Source: Gammaproteobacteria bacterium (lineage in GTDB: Bacteria > Pseudomonadota > Gammaproteobacteria > Burkholderiales > Burkholderiaceae_B). From it: a stretch of 64,000 nucleotides of DNA. Of the stretch, positions 26,043 through 35,390 are shown piece after piece; position 1 is the stretch's first letter, and each line of letters starts with the position of its first letter. The notes under the pieces were generated by a model, which worked only from the letters and a program-made list of their open reading frames with translations, was not told the origin of the DNA and did no database searches. The position numbers were made by a program, and so were the translations under genes. The stretch lies in NCBI GenBank assembly GCA_030832095.1, contig JAURJT010000052.1, positions 26,500-90,499 of the forward strand, written 5' to 3'.

Positions 26043-27014
26043 TTATTTCAGCAGACCCGCCTCTTTAAAATACTGTGTGTACCACTCAATTTCAGCCGGA
26101 AATTTGCTGGCAACTGTAGCGCCATCTTCGTACGCATAGGGCAAGTTGTATTTGATGAGCAGTTGTTTAAATTCTTGCGATTCAGCGACCTGCTTGAGAG
26201 CAGCTTCTAAGGTAGCTGCGATAGCGTCAGGCAAACCGACAGGTGCGACTACGATCATTCCACTCGGCGGATTGGTGGGTGGGCAGCCAATATCTTTCAT
26301 CACAGGAATATCTGGCCGCTTAGGGTCGCGAGCATCAACGTGAAAGGTCACTAACTCACGAAACTGACCTTGCTCAACCAACGGAATATGCGACCCAGAG
26401 CCCGCAACAAAATCCACGTGCTTGCCCATCAACGCAGTATTGGCGGTCGAGCCACCTTTTGTAGGCATGTGCTTAAACACAAGCCCCTTGCAGCGCGCAA
26501 ACGCTTCGACGCCGATTTGTTGTTGGGTATGTGGTCCGCTAGACGAGTAGGTCAGCCCAGGATTTTTCTTCGCGTAGTCTACAAATTGGTCAACCGTTTT
26601 GATAGGCGAATCAGCGTTCACGACAAGTCCGCCGATGTAATAGCTGAATTGCATCAGTGGACGAAAGCTTTGGGCGTTATAGGCAAGTTTGACTAGCAAC
26701 GGTCGCATGGTGATAGACCCGACCGACGTGACTAACAAGGTGTAGCCATCGGGCTTTTTGCTCGCGAGTAAGCCATTTGCAACGGTTGCGCCGCCCCCGC
26801 CTTTGTTCTCAATCGTCACAGGCACACCAAGTATTTTTTCAATGCCTTGCGCTAGGGCGCGGCCGGTGATGTCGGTCGTGCCACCGGCAGCAAAGGCAAT
26901 GTACATTGTGATCGGCTTATCGGGATATTTGGCTGAAGCCAGACCGCTCGCGAGCAAGCCGCCCGTCAGTAGTAAGCTAAGTCCTGCAAGGCGAAAACGT
27001 TTACTGATTGTCAT
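26043..27014 (-). CDS. tctC: Bug/TctC receptor 5 (cognate to TctAB of this operon)
   Basis: A 323-aa receptor beginning MTISKRF; the upstream in-frame extension is rejected because GAGGA precedes this ATG and the signal peptide follows directly (cleavage near GLASA before KYPDKPITMY). Marks: FAAGGTTDITGRALAQ, GGGGATVANGLLASKKPDGYT. It has a conserved Cys pair (ARCKGLVFKHMPTKGG and DIGCPPTNPPSG) shared with receptor 6, possibly a disulfide. Follows tctA by 25 bp, so it is the likely TctC of this transporter. Confidence 0.93.
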   Translation of the reverse strand: MTISKRFRLAGLSLLLTGGLLASGLASAKYPDKPITMYIAFAAGGTTDITGRALAQGIEKILGVPVTIENKGGGGATVANGLLASKKPDGYTLLVTSVGSITMRPLLVKLAYNAQSFRPLMQFSYYIGGLVVNADSPIKTVDQFVDYAKKNPGLTYSSSGPHTQQQIGVEAFARCKGLVFKHMPTKGGSTANTALMGKHVDFVAGSGSHIPLVEQGQFRELVTFHVDARDPKRPDIPVMKDIGCPPTNPPSGMIVVAPVGLPDAIAATLEAALKQVAESQEFKQLLIKYNLPYAYEDGATVASKFPAEIEWYTQYFKEAGLLK

Positions 27015-27039
27015 AGAAATCCTCACATAAAAATAATAG

Positions 27040-28554
27040 CTAATTATTCTCATCGGCCGAAGCGACAAGGGCGTTACGCTTTTTGCGAATCGCCGGCAGT
27101 ACCGCACTGATCAATAACACTAACGAAATAAACAGAAAGCCTGCGGCAATCGGACGGCTCACAAAAATCCCCATACTACCGCTCGAAATAATCAAAGACT
27201 GACGCAGAGAGTCTTCAAGGATTGGGCTTAAGACATAGGCTAGGATTAAGGGCGCAGGCTCGTAGTCAAACTTGCGCATCAAATAGCCCACGACGCCAAA
27301 GAACAGCATCAGATAAAGATCCATCTCGCTGCCATTGATGACGTACGCACCGATCAACGCAATAAATAAAATCAGCGGAAACAGCACGGCATAGCGAACC
27401 CGCAGTAAGCGCACCCAAAGCCCGATCAGTGGTAAGTTCAACACCAGTAACATGGCATTGCCGATGTACATACTGGTGACGGTTCCCCAAAAGAGCTCAG
27501 GATTTTTTTGAATCATCAGTGGGCCCGGCGTAATGCCATGAATCATCAGTGCTCCGAGCAAAATGCCCATCACCGCGTTGGCAGGGATGCCGAGTGTCAG
27601 TAAAGGGATGAACGCTGCTTGTGCTGCGGCGTTATTGGCCGCCTCAGGGCCAGCCACTCCAGCGATTGCACCATGTCCAAATTTCTCAGGCGTTTTTGAA
27701 ATACGTTTTTCAGTGCCGTAAGAAATAAACGAGGAAAGTACTGCACCACCACCGGGCAAGATGCCCAGTAAAAAGCCTAAAAAAGAGCCGCGCATGATCG
27801 GGGCGAAAGATTCTTTCCAGTCTTGTCGGCTTGGTAGTAGGTTTTTGACTTGACTAACGACTACGCCCTGTTTGATGGTGCGTTCGACATTTAACAAAAT
27901 TTCAGATACGCCGAAGAGCCCCATGGCGAGCGGTGCGATACCAATCCCGTCGAGCAGGTCAGAGACGCCAAAGGTGAATCTGGGGAGCCCGGTCATGGTG
28001 TCAAGGCCAACGACGCCGGCCAGCACACCAACGCCTGCCATCATGAGCGACTTGGCCATCGATTTTTGCGCAAGGTAGGTCAAAATCACTAGCCCCATAA
28101 TCATTAGCGCAAAGTATTCGGGCGGTCCAAATTTCAGGGCGATTGAGGCGAGCGGGGGTGCGAGTAGCATCAAGCCAATGATGCCGATCGTGCCAGCGAT
28201 AAATGAGCCGAAGGCCGCAATGCCCAAGGCGGGGCCAGCGCGACCTTGTAGCGCCATTTTGTGGCCGTCTAGCATCGTCACCACTGAGGCCGCTTCGCCG
28301 GGTATCCCGACAAGGATTGAGGTGGTCGAGCCCCCGTATTGCGCGCCGTAGTAAATGCCCGACAGCATGATAATGGCCGTCACAGGCGAAATGCCAAAGG
28401 TAATCGGTAACAAAATCGACATCGCGCCAACCGGACCAATACCGGGTAACACGCCGATCAGCGTGCCAATCAGTACGCCGATAAAGCAAAAGAAGATATT
28501 GTGAGGCTGAAAGGCGACCGAGAAGCCAGTGATGAGGTTATCTGCTAAGTCCAT
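27040..28554 (-). CDS. tctA: Tripartite tricarboxylate transporter large permease TctA (second copy)
   Basis: A 504-aa membrane protein with the same architecture as the TctA near 13 kb: [20 protein letters not shown] early, [20 protein letters not shown] around residue 110, and [21 protein letters not shown] in the second half. The C-terminus ends in a short charged tail (IRKKRN). Operon order is tctB-tctA-bug, unlike bug-tctB-tctA in the first system, so the two transporter loci are not a simple recent duplication. Confidence 0.95.
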   Translation of the reverse strand: MDLADNLITGFSVAFQPHNIFFCFIGVLIGTLIGVLPGIGPVGAMSILLPITFGISPVTAIIMLSGIYYGAQYGGSTTSILVGIPGEAASVVTMLDGHKMALQGRAGPALGIAAFGSFIAGTIGIIGLMLLAPPLASIALKFGPPEYFALMIMGLVILTYLAQKSMAKSLMMAGVGVLAGVVGLDTMTGLPRFTFGVSDLLDGIGIAPLAMGLFGVSEILLNVERTIKQGVVVSQVKNLLPSRQDWKESFAPIMRGSFLGFLLGILPGGGAVLSSFISYGTEKRISKTPEKFGHGAIAGVAGPEAANNAAAQAAFIPLLTLGIPANAVMGILLGALMIHGITPGPLMIQKNPELFWGTVTSMYIGNAMLLVLNLPLIGLWVRLLRVRYAVLFPLILFIALIGAYVINGSEMDLYLMLFFGVVGYLMRKFDYEPAPLILAYVLSPILEDSLRQSLIISSGSMGIFVSRPIAAGFLFISLVLLISAVLPAIRKKRNALVASADENN

Positions 28555-28569
28555 AGGGAATCGCGCGCC

Positions 28570-29028
28570 TCAGAAGCCAAAAATTCCCGCGGGGAGCGAG
28601 ATTTTTAGAATGGTTTTGAAAAGTAGGTAGGTGCAGCCGATCGCGATGACTGGGACGAGAATTGAGGTTTTCCAGCTTAAGCCTTCAAGCCAACGCATGA
28701 TGACGAGCAGCAAAATAAAACTACACAGAAAAAAGCCAAGTGTCTCAAAGGCCAGAATGAACAAAATGATCAGTATCGAGATGGCGACCGCGCGCCACCA
28801 ATTACAACCTGCCCACAGGTCAGCCACGCGAGTTTGTGCCGCTGGGTCGCCTTTGAACGATTGGATGAAGATCATCAGCGCCATGAGCGCGACAAAACTA
28901 CCCGCAACGCAGGTTAAAAAACCCGAGCCGGGCGCCCCCATTGTGCCAATGCCAAGATCGAACGCCCCATAAACGGCGGCGGCGCCGAACAAAAGCCAAA
29001 CCAGACTGCCAACGCGTTCTGCGTTCAA
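28570..29028 (-). CDS. tctB: Tripartite tricarboxylate transporter small permease TctB (second copy)
   Basis: A 152-aa four-helix membrane protein of the TctB/DUF1468 family, with FDLGIGTMGAPGSGFL after the first helix and TYLLFKTILKISLPAGIFGF at the C-terminus. First gene of the tctB-tctA-bug-FAD oxidoreductase operon; ends 15 bp before tctA. An AGGAGA ribosome site precedes the ATG. Confidence 0.9.
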   Translation of the reverse strand: MNAERVGSLVWLLFGAAAVYGAFDLGIGTMGAPGSGFLTCVAGSFVALMALMIFIQSFKGDPAAQTRVADLWAGCNWWRAVAISILIILFILAFETLGFFLCSFILLLVIMRWLEGLSWKTSILVPVIAIGCTYLLFKTILKISLPAGIFGF

Positions 29029-29208
29029 GATGTCTCCTTCATTATTTTTTTCTTAGGCTCAGGCGTCGTTGCAAGTCTACTGTGCAGCGCACCATTTTGA
29101 GGCGATCAATTGATGCTCGCCTTGCTCATATTTATATTGATCCCAATCCTAGGTCTTAGCCCTCCGATTGTCAACCATGTAAGGGCCCACTTTTGATCGC
29201 GAGCAGTA

Positions 29209-29246
29209 TCTCGCAATGTGGTCGTTACGAGGTCTCGCGATGTGGT
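29209..29246. repeat. Direct repeat upstream of HMG-CoA-lyase-like gene
   Basis: TCTCGCAATGTGGT (29209) and TCTCGCGATGTGGT (29233) differ at one base and are spaced by 24 bp, on the same face of the helix if about 2.3 turns. They lie just upstream of a perfect TTGACA at 29254-29259. A regulator-binding direct repeat is possible, but no known consensus was recognised. Confidence 0.4.
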
Positions 29247-29253
29247 AAGTGCG

Positions 29254-29282
29254 TTGACATAAGATTCGCCATAGGATTAAGC
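29254..29282 (+). promoter_or_regulatory. Candidate sigma-70 promoter of the HMGL/PrpD operon
   Basis: A perfect -35 hexamer (TTGACA) lies 66 bp before the start codon. The -10 region at about 17-bp spacing is weak (TTAAGC), so the assignment is tentative; an activator at the adjacent direct repeats could compensate. Confidence 0.35.
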
Positions 29283-29325
29283 TGATTCTCAAGTTTAATT
29301 ATTCAAGAGACAACAGGAGCCCACC

Positions 29326-30303
29326 ATGTCAGATCTGCCAAAACGCGTACGTATCCTTGAAGAAGGTCCTCGTGAGGGGATGCAAATAGAGAAAGGTCCC
29401 ATCCCAACGCAGCGCAAAATTGACTTGATCGATAGCTTGTCAGAGACTGGACTTGAGCAAATTCAGGTCACCTCGTTTGTGAGTCCGCAGGCAGTGCCTC
29501 AGATGGCCGATGCTCCAGAAATTGTTGCTGGTTTCAAGCGCAAGCCAGGCGTGCGTTACACCGGTTTGTGGTTAAACGACAAAGGGCTCGAGCGTGCAAT
29601 TGCTACCCAAAAGCTTGATATTCGTGGCTCGCTGTCTTTAACCGCCTCAGAGAAATTTTTGTTACGCAATCAAAAACGCACCTTGGCTCAAAATATCGAA
29701 GCCGTGCATTCGATGATTGGTATGTTCAAGCACTACAACGTCGAGGTGAATCGCGCCAGCATCATGGCGGCTTTCGGTTGTAATTTTGAAGGTGACATTT
29801 CGACTGAGCGTGTACTTGAGCTGATTAAAACGTTCCACGATATTGGTGAGCAACACGGCATCAAGATCGAAACTTTGTCGCTCGCTGATACGATGGCCTG
29901 GGCCACCCCTGGTTCGATTCGCAGAGTGGTCGGTGCCGTACGCAATAAGTATCCCGACCTGAATCTGTCTTTGCACCTGCACGACACCCGCGGGATGGGT
30001 ATTGCCAATGCCTACGCTGGTATGCAAATGGGTGTGCAGATTTTTGACGCTGCCGTTGCAGGCTTGGGTGGTTGTCCATTCGCTTCGCACTCTGGTGCGT
30101 CAGGTAACGTCTGTACTGAAGATCTGGTTTTCATGTGCCACGAGATGGGGATTGAAACCGGCATTGATCTTGAAAAATTAATTGAGTCGGCACTGTTGGC
30201 TGAGCAAGTTGTTGGCCATCCTTTGCCGGGCTCTATCAAGATGGGCGGTTCGTTAAATAAACTGCGCCAGAAAGTTAAAGAATCGATGCAAGCTAAAGCC
30301 TGA
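29326..30303 (+). CDS. Hydroxymethylglutaryl-CoA lyase family protein
   Basis: A 325-aa HMGL-like TIM-barrel lyase. The metal ligands HLHDTRGMG and the active-site loop GLGGCPFASHSGASGNVCTED are present. The first motif is EEGPREGMQIE (residues 12-22) where HMG-CoA lyases normally have PRDGLQ, so Glu replaces the metal-binding Asp. Cleaves a 3-hydroxyacyl-CoA into acetyl-CoA and a ketoacid, or a related C-C lyase reaction. It is co-transcribed with a MmgE/PrpD gene, so a citramalyl- or methylcitrate-like pathway is possible. Confidence 0.88.
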   Translation: MSDLPKRVRILEEGPREGMQIEKGPIPTQRKIDLIDSLSETGLEQIQVTSFVSPQAVPQMADAPEIVAGFKRKPGVRYTGLWLNDKGLERAIATQKLDIRGSLSLTASEKFLLRNQKRTLAQNIEAVHSMIGMFKHYNVEVNRASIMAAFGCNFEGDISTERVLELIKTFHDIGEQHGIKIETLSLADTMAWATPGSIRRVVGAVRNKYPDLNLSLHLHDTRGMGIANAYAGMQMGVQIFDAAVAGLGGCPFASHSGASGNVCTEDLVFMCHEMGIETGIDLEKLIESALLAEQVVGHPLPGSIKMGGSLNKLRQKVKESMQAKA

Positions 30304-30317
30304 TCAAGGATCTCATC

Positions 30318-31679
30318 ATGACCGATATCACCCGTGAACTTGGTGCCTTTGTTGCAGGCTTAACCTACGACAAAATCCCGAAAGCAGCAGTCGAAGTGAT
30401 TCATATGGGCTTTGCTGATTGTGTGGGCGTGATGCTCGCCGGTCGTGATGAGCCTCCTACTAAAATCTTAAAAGAGGTGCTCGCACCACCCGCAGGCACC
30501 TCGACGTTGATGTTCGGCGCCCAAACCGCGAGTGCGTCTGATGCGGCATGGATTAATGGTGTCGCCGCGCACGCGTTGGATTTTGATGACGTAGCGATCA
30601 AGGGCCACCCCAGCACGATTTTGGTGCCAGCGATTATTGCCGAGGCGCAAGCCTTAGGCTCAACGGGTCGCGAAATGGTGACTGCTTACGCTGCAGGCTA
30701 CGAAGTGTGGGCTGAGTTGGCGCGTCGTGATCCCGATCACTATCACACCAAAGGCTGGCATCCGACTGGTATTTTGGGTGCCATTGCTTCTGCCGCAGCC
30801 TGTGCATCACTGAATAAACTAAACGCAGAGCAGTGCACTATGGCAATCGCCTTAGGTGCTTCGCAAAGCGCTGGCATTATGGCTAACTTCGGTACGATGA
30901 CCAAACCGTTTCATGCAGGGCGCTCGGCACAATCTGGCGTCTTGGCTGCGCGGCTTGCGAAGGCAGGGTTCACGTCGTCGTTAGATGCACTTGAACATCC
31001 ACAGGGCTTCTTATCGGCGGTTTCGCCGAATGGTCGTTTTGATGCGACCTCGGCAGTTGAGGCCGGCAAGATCTGGAAGCTTGCCGTGACCAAGCTATCG
31101 GTCAAAAAATATCCGTTGTGTTTCTGTACGCATCGCGCGTTAGACGGCATGCTGGATTTGGTTGCCGAAACGCCAGTGACCGCAGACCAAATCGAGAGTA
31201 TTACCGCCGTGACGAGTCGCCGCAACACCAAGGTCTTGCGTAACCATCAACCGCAAACAGGCCTTGAAGCAAAATTCAGTATGCAATTTGCGATGGCGTC
31301 GTGCGTAGTGGCTGGGCGCGCTGGCTTGACTGAACTTGTGGATGATTTTGTGATTCGCCAAGACGTGCAAGACTTGATGAAAAAAATCAGTGTTCAAGCG
31401 GATGATGCCGAGCACCCAACGATGCCTGGTTATTCTCCCTTTGACCAAGTCACGGTCAAACTGAAAAATGGTCAGACCTTGCAAAGTAAAGAAGTTGTGA
31501 CGGTGCGTGGCGGACCAGATTTTCCGTTGAACCGCGAACAACTTTGGGCTAAGTTTGACGACTGCGCTCGCGTCGGCGATTTTGAAGGCTCGGCCTTGAA
31601 GTTATTTGATGCGTTCATGGCCTTAGATCAGGTCGCACGTGTCGGCGATATTCCTGGTTTGAGTTCAGGTAAAAAGTAG
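30318..31679 (+). CDS. MmgE/PrpD family protein
   Basis: A 453-aa member of the MmgE/PrpD family, which includes 2-methylcitrate dehydratase and cis-aconitate decarboxylase. Recognised from DCVGVMLAG near residue 35, WINGVAAHALDFDDVAIKGHPS around 78-100, GWHPTGILGAIASAAA, MTKPFHAGRSAQSGVLAA and KKYPLCFCTHRALDG. Likely a cytosolic hydro-lyase, epimerase or decarboxylase on a hydroxylated polycarboxylate. It follows the HMGL-like gene by 14 bp and ends at a strong terminator. The precise substrate is not predictable. Confidence 0.9.
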   Translation: MTDITRELGAFVAGLTYDKIPKAAVEVIHMGFADCVGVMLAGRDEPPTKILKEVLAPPAGTSTLMFGAQTASASDAAWINGVAAHALDFDDVAIKGHPSTILVPAIIAEAQALGSTGREMVTAYAAGYEVWAELARRDPDHYHTKGWHPTGILGAIASAAACASLNKLNAEQCTMAIALGASQSAGIMANFGTMTKPFHAGRSAQSGVLAARLAKAGFTSSLDALEHPQGFLSAVSPNGRFDATSAVEAGKIWKLAVTKLSVKKYPLCFCTHRALDGMLDLVAETPVTADQIESITAVTSRRNTKVLRNHQPQTGLEAKFSMQFAMASCVVAGRAGLTELVDDFVIRQDVQDLMKKISVQADDAEHPTMPGYSPFDQVTVKLKNGQTLQSKEVVTVRGGPDFPLNREQLWAKFDDCARVGDFEGSALKLFDAFMALDQVARVGDIPGLSSGKK

Positions 31680-31696
31680 TCCACTGCGTAGTCGAA

Positions 31697-31727
31697 AAAA
31701 AGGGATCGCCTTGGCGATCCCTTTTTT
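31697..31727. terminator. Bidirectional Rho-independent terminator
   Basis: AAAAAGGGATCGCC and GGCGATCCCTTTTTT pair almost completely around a TT centre, between the convergent PrpD-like and dienelactone hydrolase genes. It should act on both strands. Confidence 0.92.
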
Positions 31728-31740
31728 CTGCTTTGGCTAA

Positions 31741-32409
31741 TTAGCCAATCTGCTTTCTAAACATCTCGATGGTGCGCTCGCGTGCCAGTTTGGCTGACGC
31801 TGCGTCGTATGAACCGCGTTGATCGCAGTTAAAACCATGACCCGCTGGATAGAAGTAACTGGTTTCTTTAGGGTAGGCCGCTGCAACAACTTTAGCCTGC
31901 TCAAGCGTGATCGAATGATCGGTCTCGCCAAACTGAAACATCACTGGGCACTTTGGCGTTTCTTTCAAGAAGCTAGGAATTGCGCCGCCGTAGTAAGGCA
32001 CAGAGCAGGCCAAGCCATCAACGCGGCCCGCTGCGAGCCAAGCGATCACGCCGCCCCAGCAGTAACCCACAATACCCACTTTGCCGGCTGATTTGCCGTG
32101 TTCAATGGCGGCTTTGACGTCAAGCAGTGTGTCGTCGAAGCTAATCTTTTTCATGAGTTCAACGCCAGCACCGATATCAGGTTGTGTGTAGCCTGCTTCG
32201 TATTTGATTTGGGCGCGATCAAAAAATGCGGGGGCAATCGTGAGATAGCCGTCGGCAGCGAAACCATCTGCGACTGAACGAATGTGGCTGTTTACACCAA
32301 AAATTTCTGGGGCGACAATGACTAAACCACGTGGCTTGCCAGCTGGCTCGGCCACATAAGCGTCGAATTGATGGCCGTCTGAGGCTTTGAGTTGAATGCT
32401 TTTACCCAT
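31741..32409 (-). CDS. Dienelactone hydrolase family protein
   Basis: A 222-aa alpha/beta hydrolase of the DLH family starting MGKSIQLKASDG; AAGGAG before this ATG rules out a longer upstream form. The triad is visible: Cys117 (GYCWGG), Asp164 (FGETDHS) and His191 (PAGHGFNCDQR), with Glu36 (APEIFG) that orients the Cys thiolate in carboxymethylenebutenolidase. A cytosolic hydrolase of lactones or activated esters. Single gene, with a terminator at its 3' side. Confidence 0.92.
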   Translation of the reverse strand: MGKSIQLKASDGHQFDAYVAEPAGKPRGLVIVAPEIFGVNSHIRSVADGFAADGYLTIAPAFFDRAQIKYEAGYTQPDIGAGVELMKKISFDDTLLDVKAAIEHGKSAGKVGIVGYCWGGVIAWLAAGRVDGLACSVPYYGGAIPSFLKETPKCPVMFQFGETDHSITLEQAKVVAAAYPKETSYFYPAGHGFNCDQRGSYDAASAKLARERTIEMFRKQIG

Positions 32410-32564
32410 AATAATCTCCTTGAATTCGTATTGCTTTGCTGATTGATTGAATAAAACCTTGCGTATCGCGAAAGGGGGCACTGACCTCGTTGTCACTTTT
32501 TGCTGCGCTAATTATAGGCATAGACGCAGTCAATTCGGCAAGACATTGTAAAGGTCTCGTGAGT

Positions 32565-33611
32565 CTATTTTAGGTCGCCCGTTTTGGTGAAGTAGTCTTT
32601 ATACCAAGTTGTTTCAACGGCCAGGTCGTGATTCAAGGTTTTACTGTCTTTGAGGTCAAAGGGTAGATAGTTTTGTTTGAGCATGGCCCTGAATTCAGGT
32701 GACTGAGCGACTGTCATGAAAGTGTTTTCAAGTTTTTTGAGAATGTCGGGAGGCGTTCCGGCCCGAACGGTGGCCAGCATGCCGCTGTTGGGCGGGTTCT
32801 CCCAGTCGCAGCCAATCTCTTTGAGGGTTCTGACGTCGGGAAAATTCTCGTCGCGCATGCTTTGAAACAGCACCAATTGGCGAAATACCCCGTCAACCAC
32901 TAAGGGATTGTGTGACCCTGAGCCCGAAGTGAAGTTCACGTGCTTGCCCATCAACATGGTATTGGCTTCGGTTCCACCTTTGGTCGGCACATGCTTAAAG
33001 TCTAGGCCTTTGCAGCGTTTCAGCGCCTCAACCCCCATTTGTTGAGAGGTTGTTGCCACACCACCGCCCCCCGCCGTGGCGTACGACATGCCTGGATTCT
33101 TTTTTGCGGCCTCAATGAAGTCTTCAAAGGTCTTCCAGGGGCTGTCAGCGGGGATCACCACTGAACCATTATGAAAATAGCTATATTGCATGACTCCTAC
33201 AATATCTGACGCTTTGTAGCTCACTTTCATGAGGGCTGGGCGAGTTGTGATCGCTGAAGTCGAGCCGATCAAAACTGTGTAACCATCTGGTTTTTTTGAT
33301 ACCAACAGCCCGGCTGCAACCGTACCGCCGCCCCCGCCTTTGTTCTCAATTGTGATGGGAACACCTAGGATGGGTTCGGCGGCTCGGGCTAAGGCGCGAG
33401 CAGTAATGTCTGTCGTTGCGCCCGCAGCATAGGAGACATAAAAGGTGATCGGCTTATTTGGATAGGGTTGCGCTTGAGCGGTAACCGGCAACGCCACCCA
33501 AGCTGCAGCAGCCAGCGTACCAGCGAGCTCAAGCCCACTGACAGAACAAACTTGTTTCAACAGGGTTGTCTTAGTCGTAGCGGGGGCGATCAAATCTTTG
33601 ACATACATCAT
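32565..33611 (-). CDS. Bug receptor 6
   Basis: A 348-aa receptor with a longer than usual leader: about 20 residues precede the hydrophobic segment, and cleavage is near TAQAQ before PYPNKPITFYV. It is a close paralogue of receptor 5: both share GGGGTVAAGLLVSKKPDGYT-type loops, the MGKHV segment, and two Cys (KRCKGLDFKHVPTKGG; EIGCDWENPPNSG) that could form a disulfide. GAGG precedes ATG-ATG. No tctAB nearby; 35 bp after receptor 7. Confidence 0.92.
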   Translation of the reverse strand: MMYVKDLIAPATTKTTLLKQVCSVSGLELAGTLAAAAWVALPVTAQAQPYPNKPITFYVSYAAGATTDITARALARAAEPILGVPITIENKGGGGGTVAAGLLVSKKPDGYTVLIGSTSAITTRPALMKVSYKASDIVGVMQYSYFHNGSVVIPADSPWKTFEDFIEAAKKNPGMSYATAGGGGVATTSQQMGVEALKRCKGLDFKHVPTKGGTEANTMLMGKHVNFTSGSGSHNPLVVDGVFRQLVLFQSMRDENFPDVRTLKEIGCDWENPPNSGMLATVRAGTPPDILKKLENTFMTVAQSPEFRAMLKQNYLPFDLKDSKTLNHDLAVETTWYKDYFTKTGDLK

Positions 33612-33646
33612 GTAGACCTCTTCTGTGGACGAAGCTGCTAGACGCT

Positions 33647-34642
33647 TTACTCTAGACTTAATTTAGCCGCCTCAACGGTTTGCTTCCAATTGGCAATCTC
33701 TGCGCGTACAAATGTGTTGAATTCTGCAGGTGAATTGCCGCCCGCAATGCCGCCCATCTCTTTGAAGCGATTTTGGATGTCAGCGGTGTTTAAGACTTTG
33801 ACAGTGGCTTGTTGCAAGCGGTTAATAATCGCCTGCGGCGTTGCCGCCGGAGCGAACAGACCAAACCACGCTGTGACCAGCATATTGGGTACGCCTGCCT
33901 CGGCCATGGTGGGAACGTTGGGTAACTCTGGGGCGCGCACATCACTTGTGACGGCTAGCGCACGTAGCTTGCCGCCCTTGATTTGGGCCATCACACTAGG
34001 CGCAGTTGCAATCATAAAGGTGAACTGGTTGCCGAGTAAGGCACCTGTTGCGGGGCCCGCGCCTTTATATGGGATGTGCGGCACCTGAATGCCAGTACGT
34101 TGCATAAACATTTCACCTGAAAGGTGCGGAGATTGCCCAGCGCCTGCCGAACCAAAGGAGTAAAGGTTAGGATCCTTTTTGATTGCAGCGACCAGCTCTT
34201 GTACCGTCTTAAAGGGAGTGCTGCTGTTGACGACCAAAATATTAGGGTTTGAAATCACAAGCGTGATGGCGCTGAAATCTTCAGGGGTATAAGGTAGTTT
34301 CTTGTACAGGCTGTAATTGATCGAGTGAGAGCCGATATTTGCCATCATGATCGTATAGCCGTCGGGCGTGGCACGCGCCACATACTGAGATCCCAAGATA
34401 CCACCTGCGCCTGCTTTGTTCTCAACCACGACGGTTGTGCCAAGCTCGGCGCCAAGCTTTTCGCTAATAATGCGTGCCGCTTGATCGCCCGTGCCGCCGG
34501 GGGCGGCACCAACGATAATTGTGATGGGCTTATCGGGCCAAGCGGCTGCGCAAGGCGAGCCGAGTACGACCGCCAGGCCGAAGATTGCGAAGACACGCAG
34601 GGGTAGCGTTGTCTGAAAGGCTCGTAACATAAGTGATGGCAT
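33647..34642 (-). CDS. Bug receptor 7
   Basis: A 331-aa receptor. A GTG at 34645 is also in frame; AGGAG spaces acceptably for both, and the ATG is taken. Signal peptide cleavage is near PCAAA before WPDKPITII, followed by VGAAPGGTGDQAARIISEKLG, TPDGYTIMM and HIPYKGAGPATGALLG. Forms a two-receptor unit with receptor 6, divergent from the CMD-Bug-reductase operon. Confidence 0.92.
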   Translation of the reverse strand: MPSLMLRAFQTTLPLRVFAIFGLAVVLGSPCAAAWPDKPITIIVGAAPGGTGDQAARIISEKLGAELGTTVVVENKAGAGGILGSQYVARATPDGYTIMMANIGSHSINYSLYKKLPYTPEDFSAITLVISNPNILVVNSSTPFKTVQELVAAIKKDPNLYSFGSAGAGQSPHLSGEMFMQRTGIQVPHIPYKGAGPATGALLGNQFTFMIATAPSVMAQIKGGKLRALAVTSDVRAPELPNVPTMAEAGVPNMLVTAWFGLFAPAATPQAIINRLQQATVKVLNTADIQNRFKEMGGIAGGNSPAEFNTFVRAEIANWKQTVEAAKLSLE

Positions 34643-34900
34643 CACAACAGTCTCCTGGCACGAAATATATGTTCTTTTTTGTGACCTAAGGTTAGCAGGA
34701 AATCATCCTCTGTTTGAATTTCTCGCTAGACGCGCAGAGGCATGATGTCCATAATAGAAGAAAAATACTAGGCGTATGCTGCATTGCGCCATAAGAATCT
34801 GTGAGACCTAGCGCGTTCTGCTCGTCAGGCTGCACTTGATAGTGGGCGAATCTTTTTAACGAAATAAATCGTGGCGTATAGCCACATCACGAGAGTCATC

Positions 34901-35362
34901 ATGGCAACAAAGAGCGTTAAGACAAAAAATTCTGGCTTTGAAAAAGTTGGCGATGTTTCGCGTCGTGCGATCATCGGGGATCAGTATGTCGATGGCATGC
35001 TGAAAGCAAAAAATGCTTTCGATCATGAGTGGCAAGAATATTTAAACAATCAGCTCTGGGGGCGAACCTGGGCGCGCGGTATTTTGAGCCATCAGCAACT
35101 TAGTCTTGTGAACCTATCTATGCTGGCAGGGCTTGGTCGCATGGAGGAGTTTGAACTGCATTTTCGTATCGCACTGACTCGCACCAAGGTTCCACTGATC
35201 CAGTTGCGTGAAATTTTGTTACACATCGGGATGTACTGCGGAGTCCCGATTGGGCGCGATGCCTTTGCGATTGCGCGGCGGGTTTTACAAGAAGAGGGTG
35301 TAGATGTCTCTCAGTTAGACACTGTTCCTACAAAAAAATCATCTAGTAAAAAGAAGAAATAA
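34901..35362 (+). CDS. Carboxymuconolactone decarboxylase family protein (PcaC-like)
   Basis: About 153 residues; the ATG at 34901 (MATKSVKTKN) is chosen over an upstream in-frame codon because GAGAG precedes it and the domain starts soon after. The CMD core reads GILSHQQLSLVNLSMLAGLGR, FRIALTRTKVPLIQLREILLH and IGMYCGVPIGRDAFAIARR, close to 4-carboxymuconolactone decarboxylase; no CxxC peroxidase motif. A Lys-rich tail (KKSSSKKKK) follows. Likely decarboxylates or isomerises an unsaturated lactone acid. First of a CMD-Bug-dienoyl-reductase operon. Confidence 0.87.
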   Translation: MATKSVKTKNSGFEKVGDVSRRAIIGDQYVDGMLKAKNAFDHEWQEYLNNQLWGRTWARGILSHQQLSLVNLSMLAGLGRMEEFELHFRIALTRTKVPLIQLREILLHIGMYCGVPIGRDAFAIARRVLQEEGVDVSQLDTVPTKKSSSKKKK

Positions 35363-35390
35363 ACCTCATTTTTTTAGGTGGATATTTAAT

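Noticed and set aside
28001..28489. 162-residue open frame inside tctA
   Set aside because: Same strand but different frame from a well-supported membrane protein gene; Arg/Trp/His-rich composition is typical of an out-of-frame reading.
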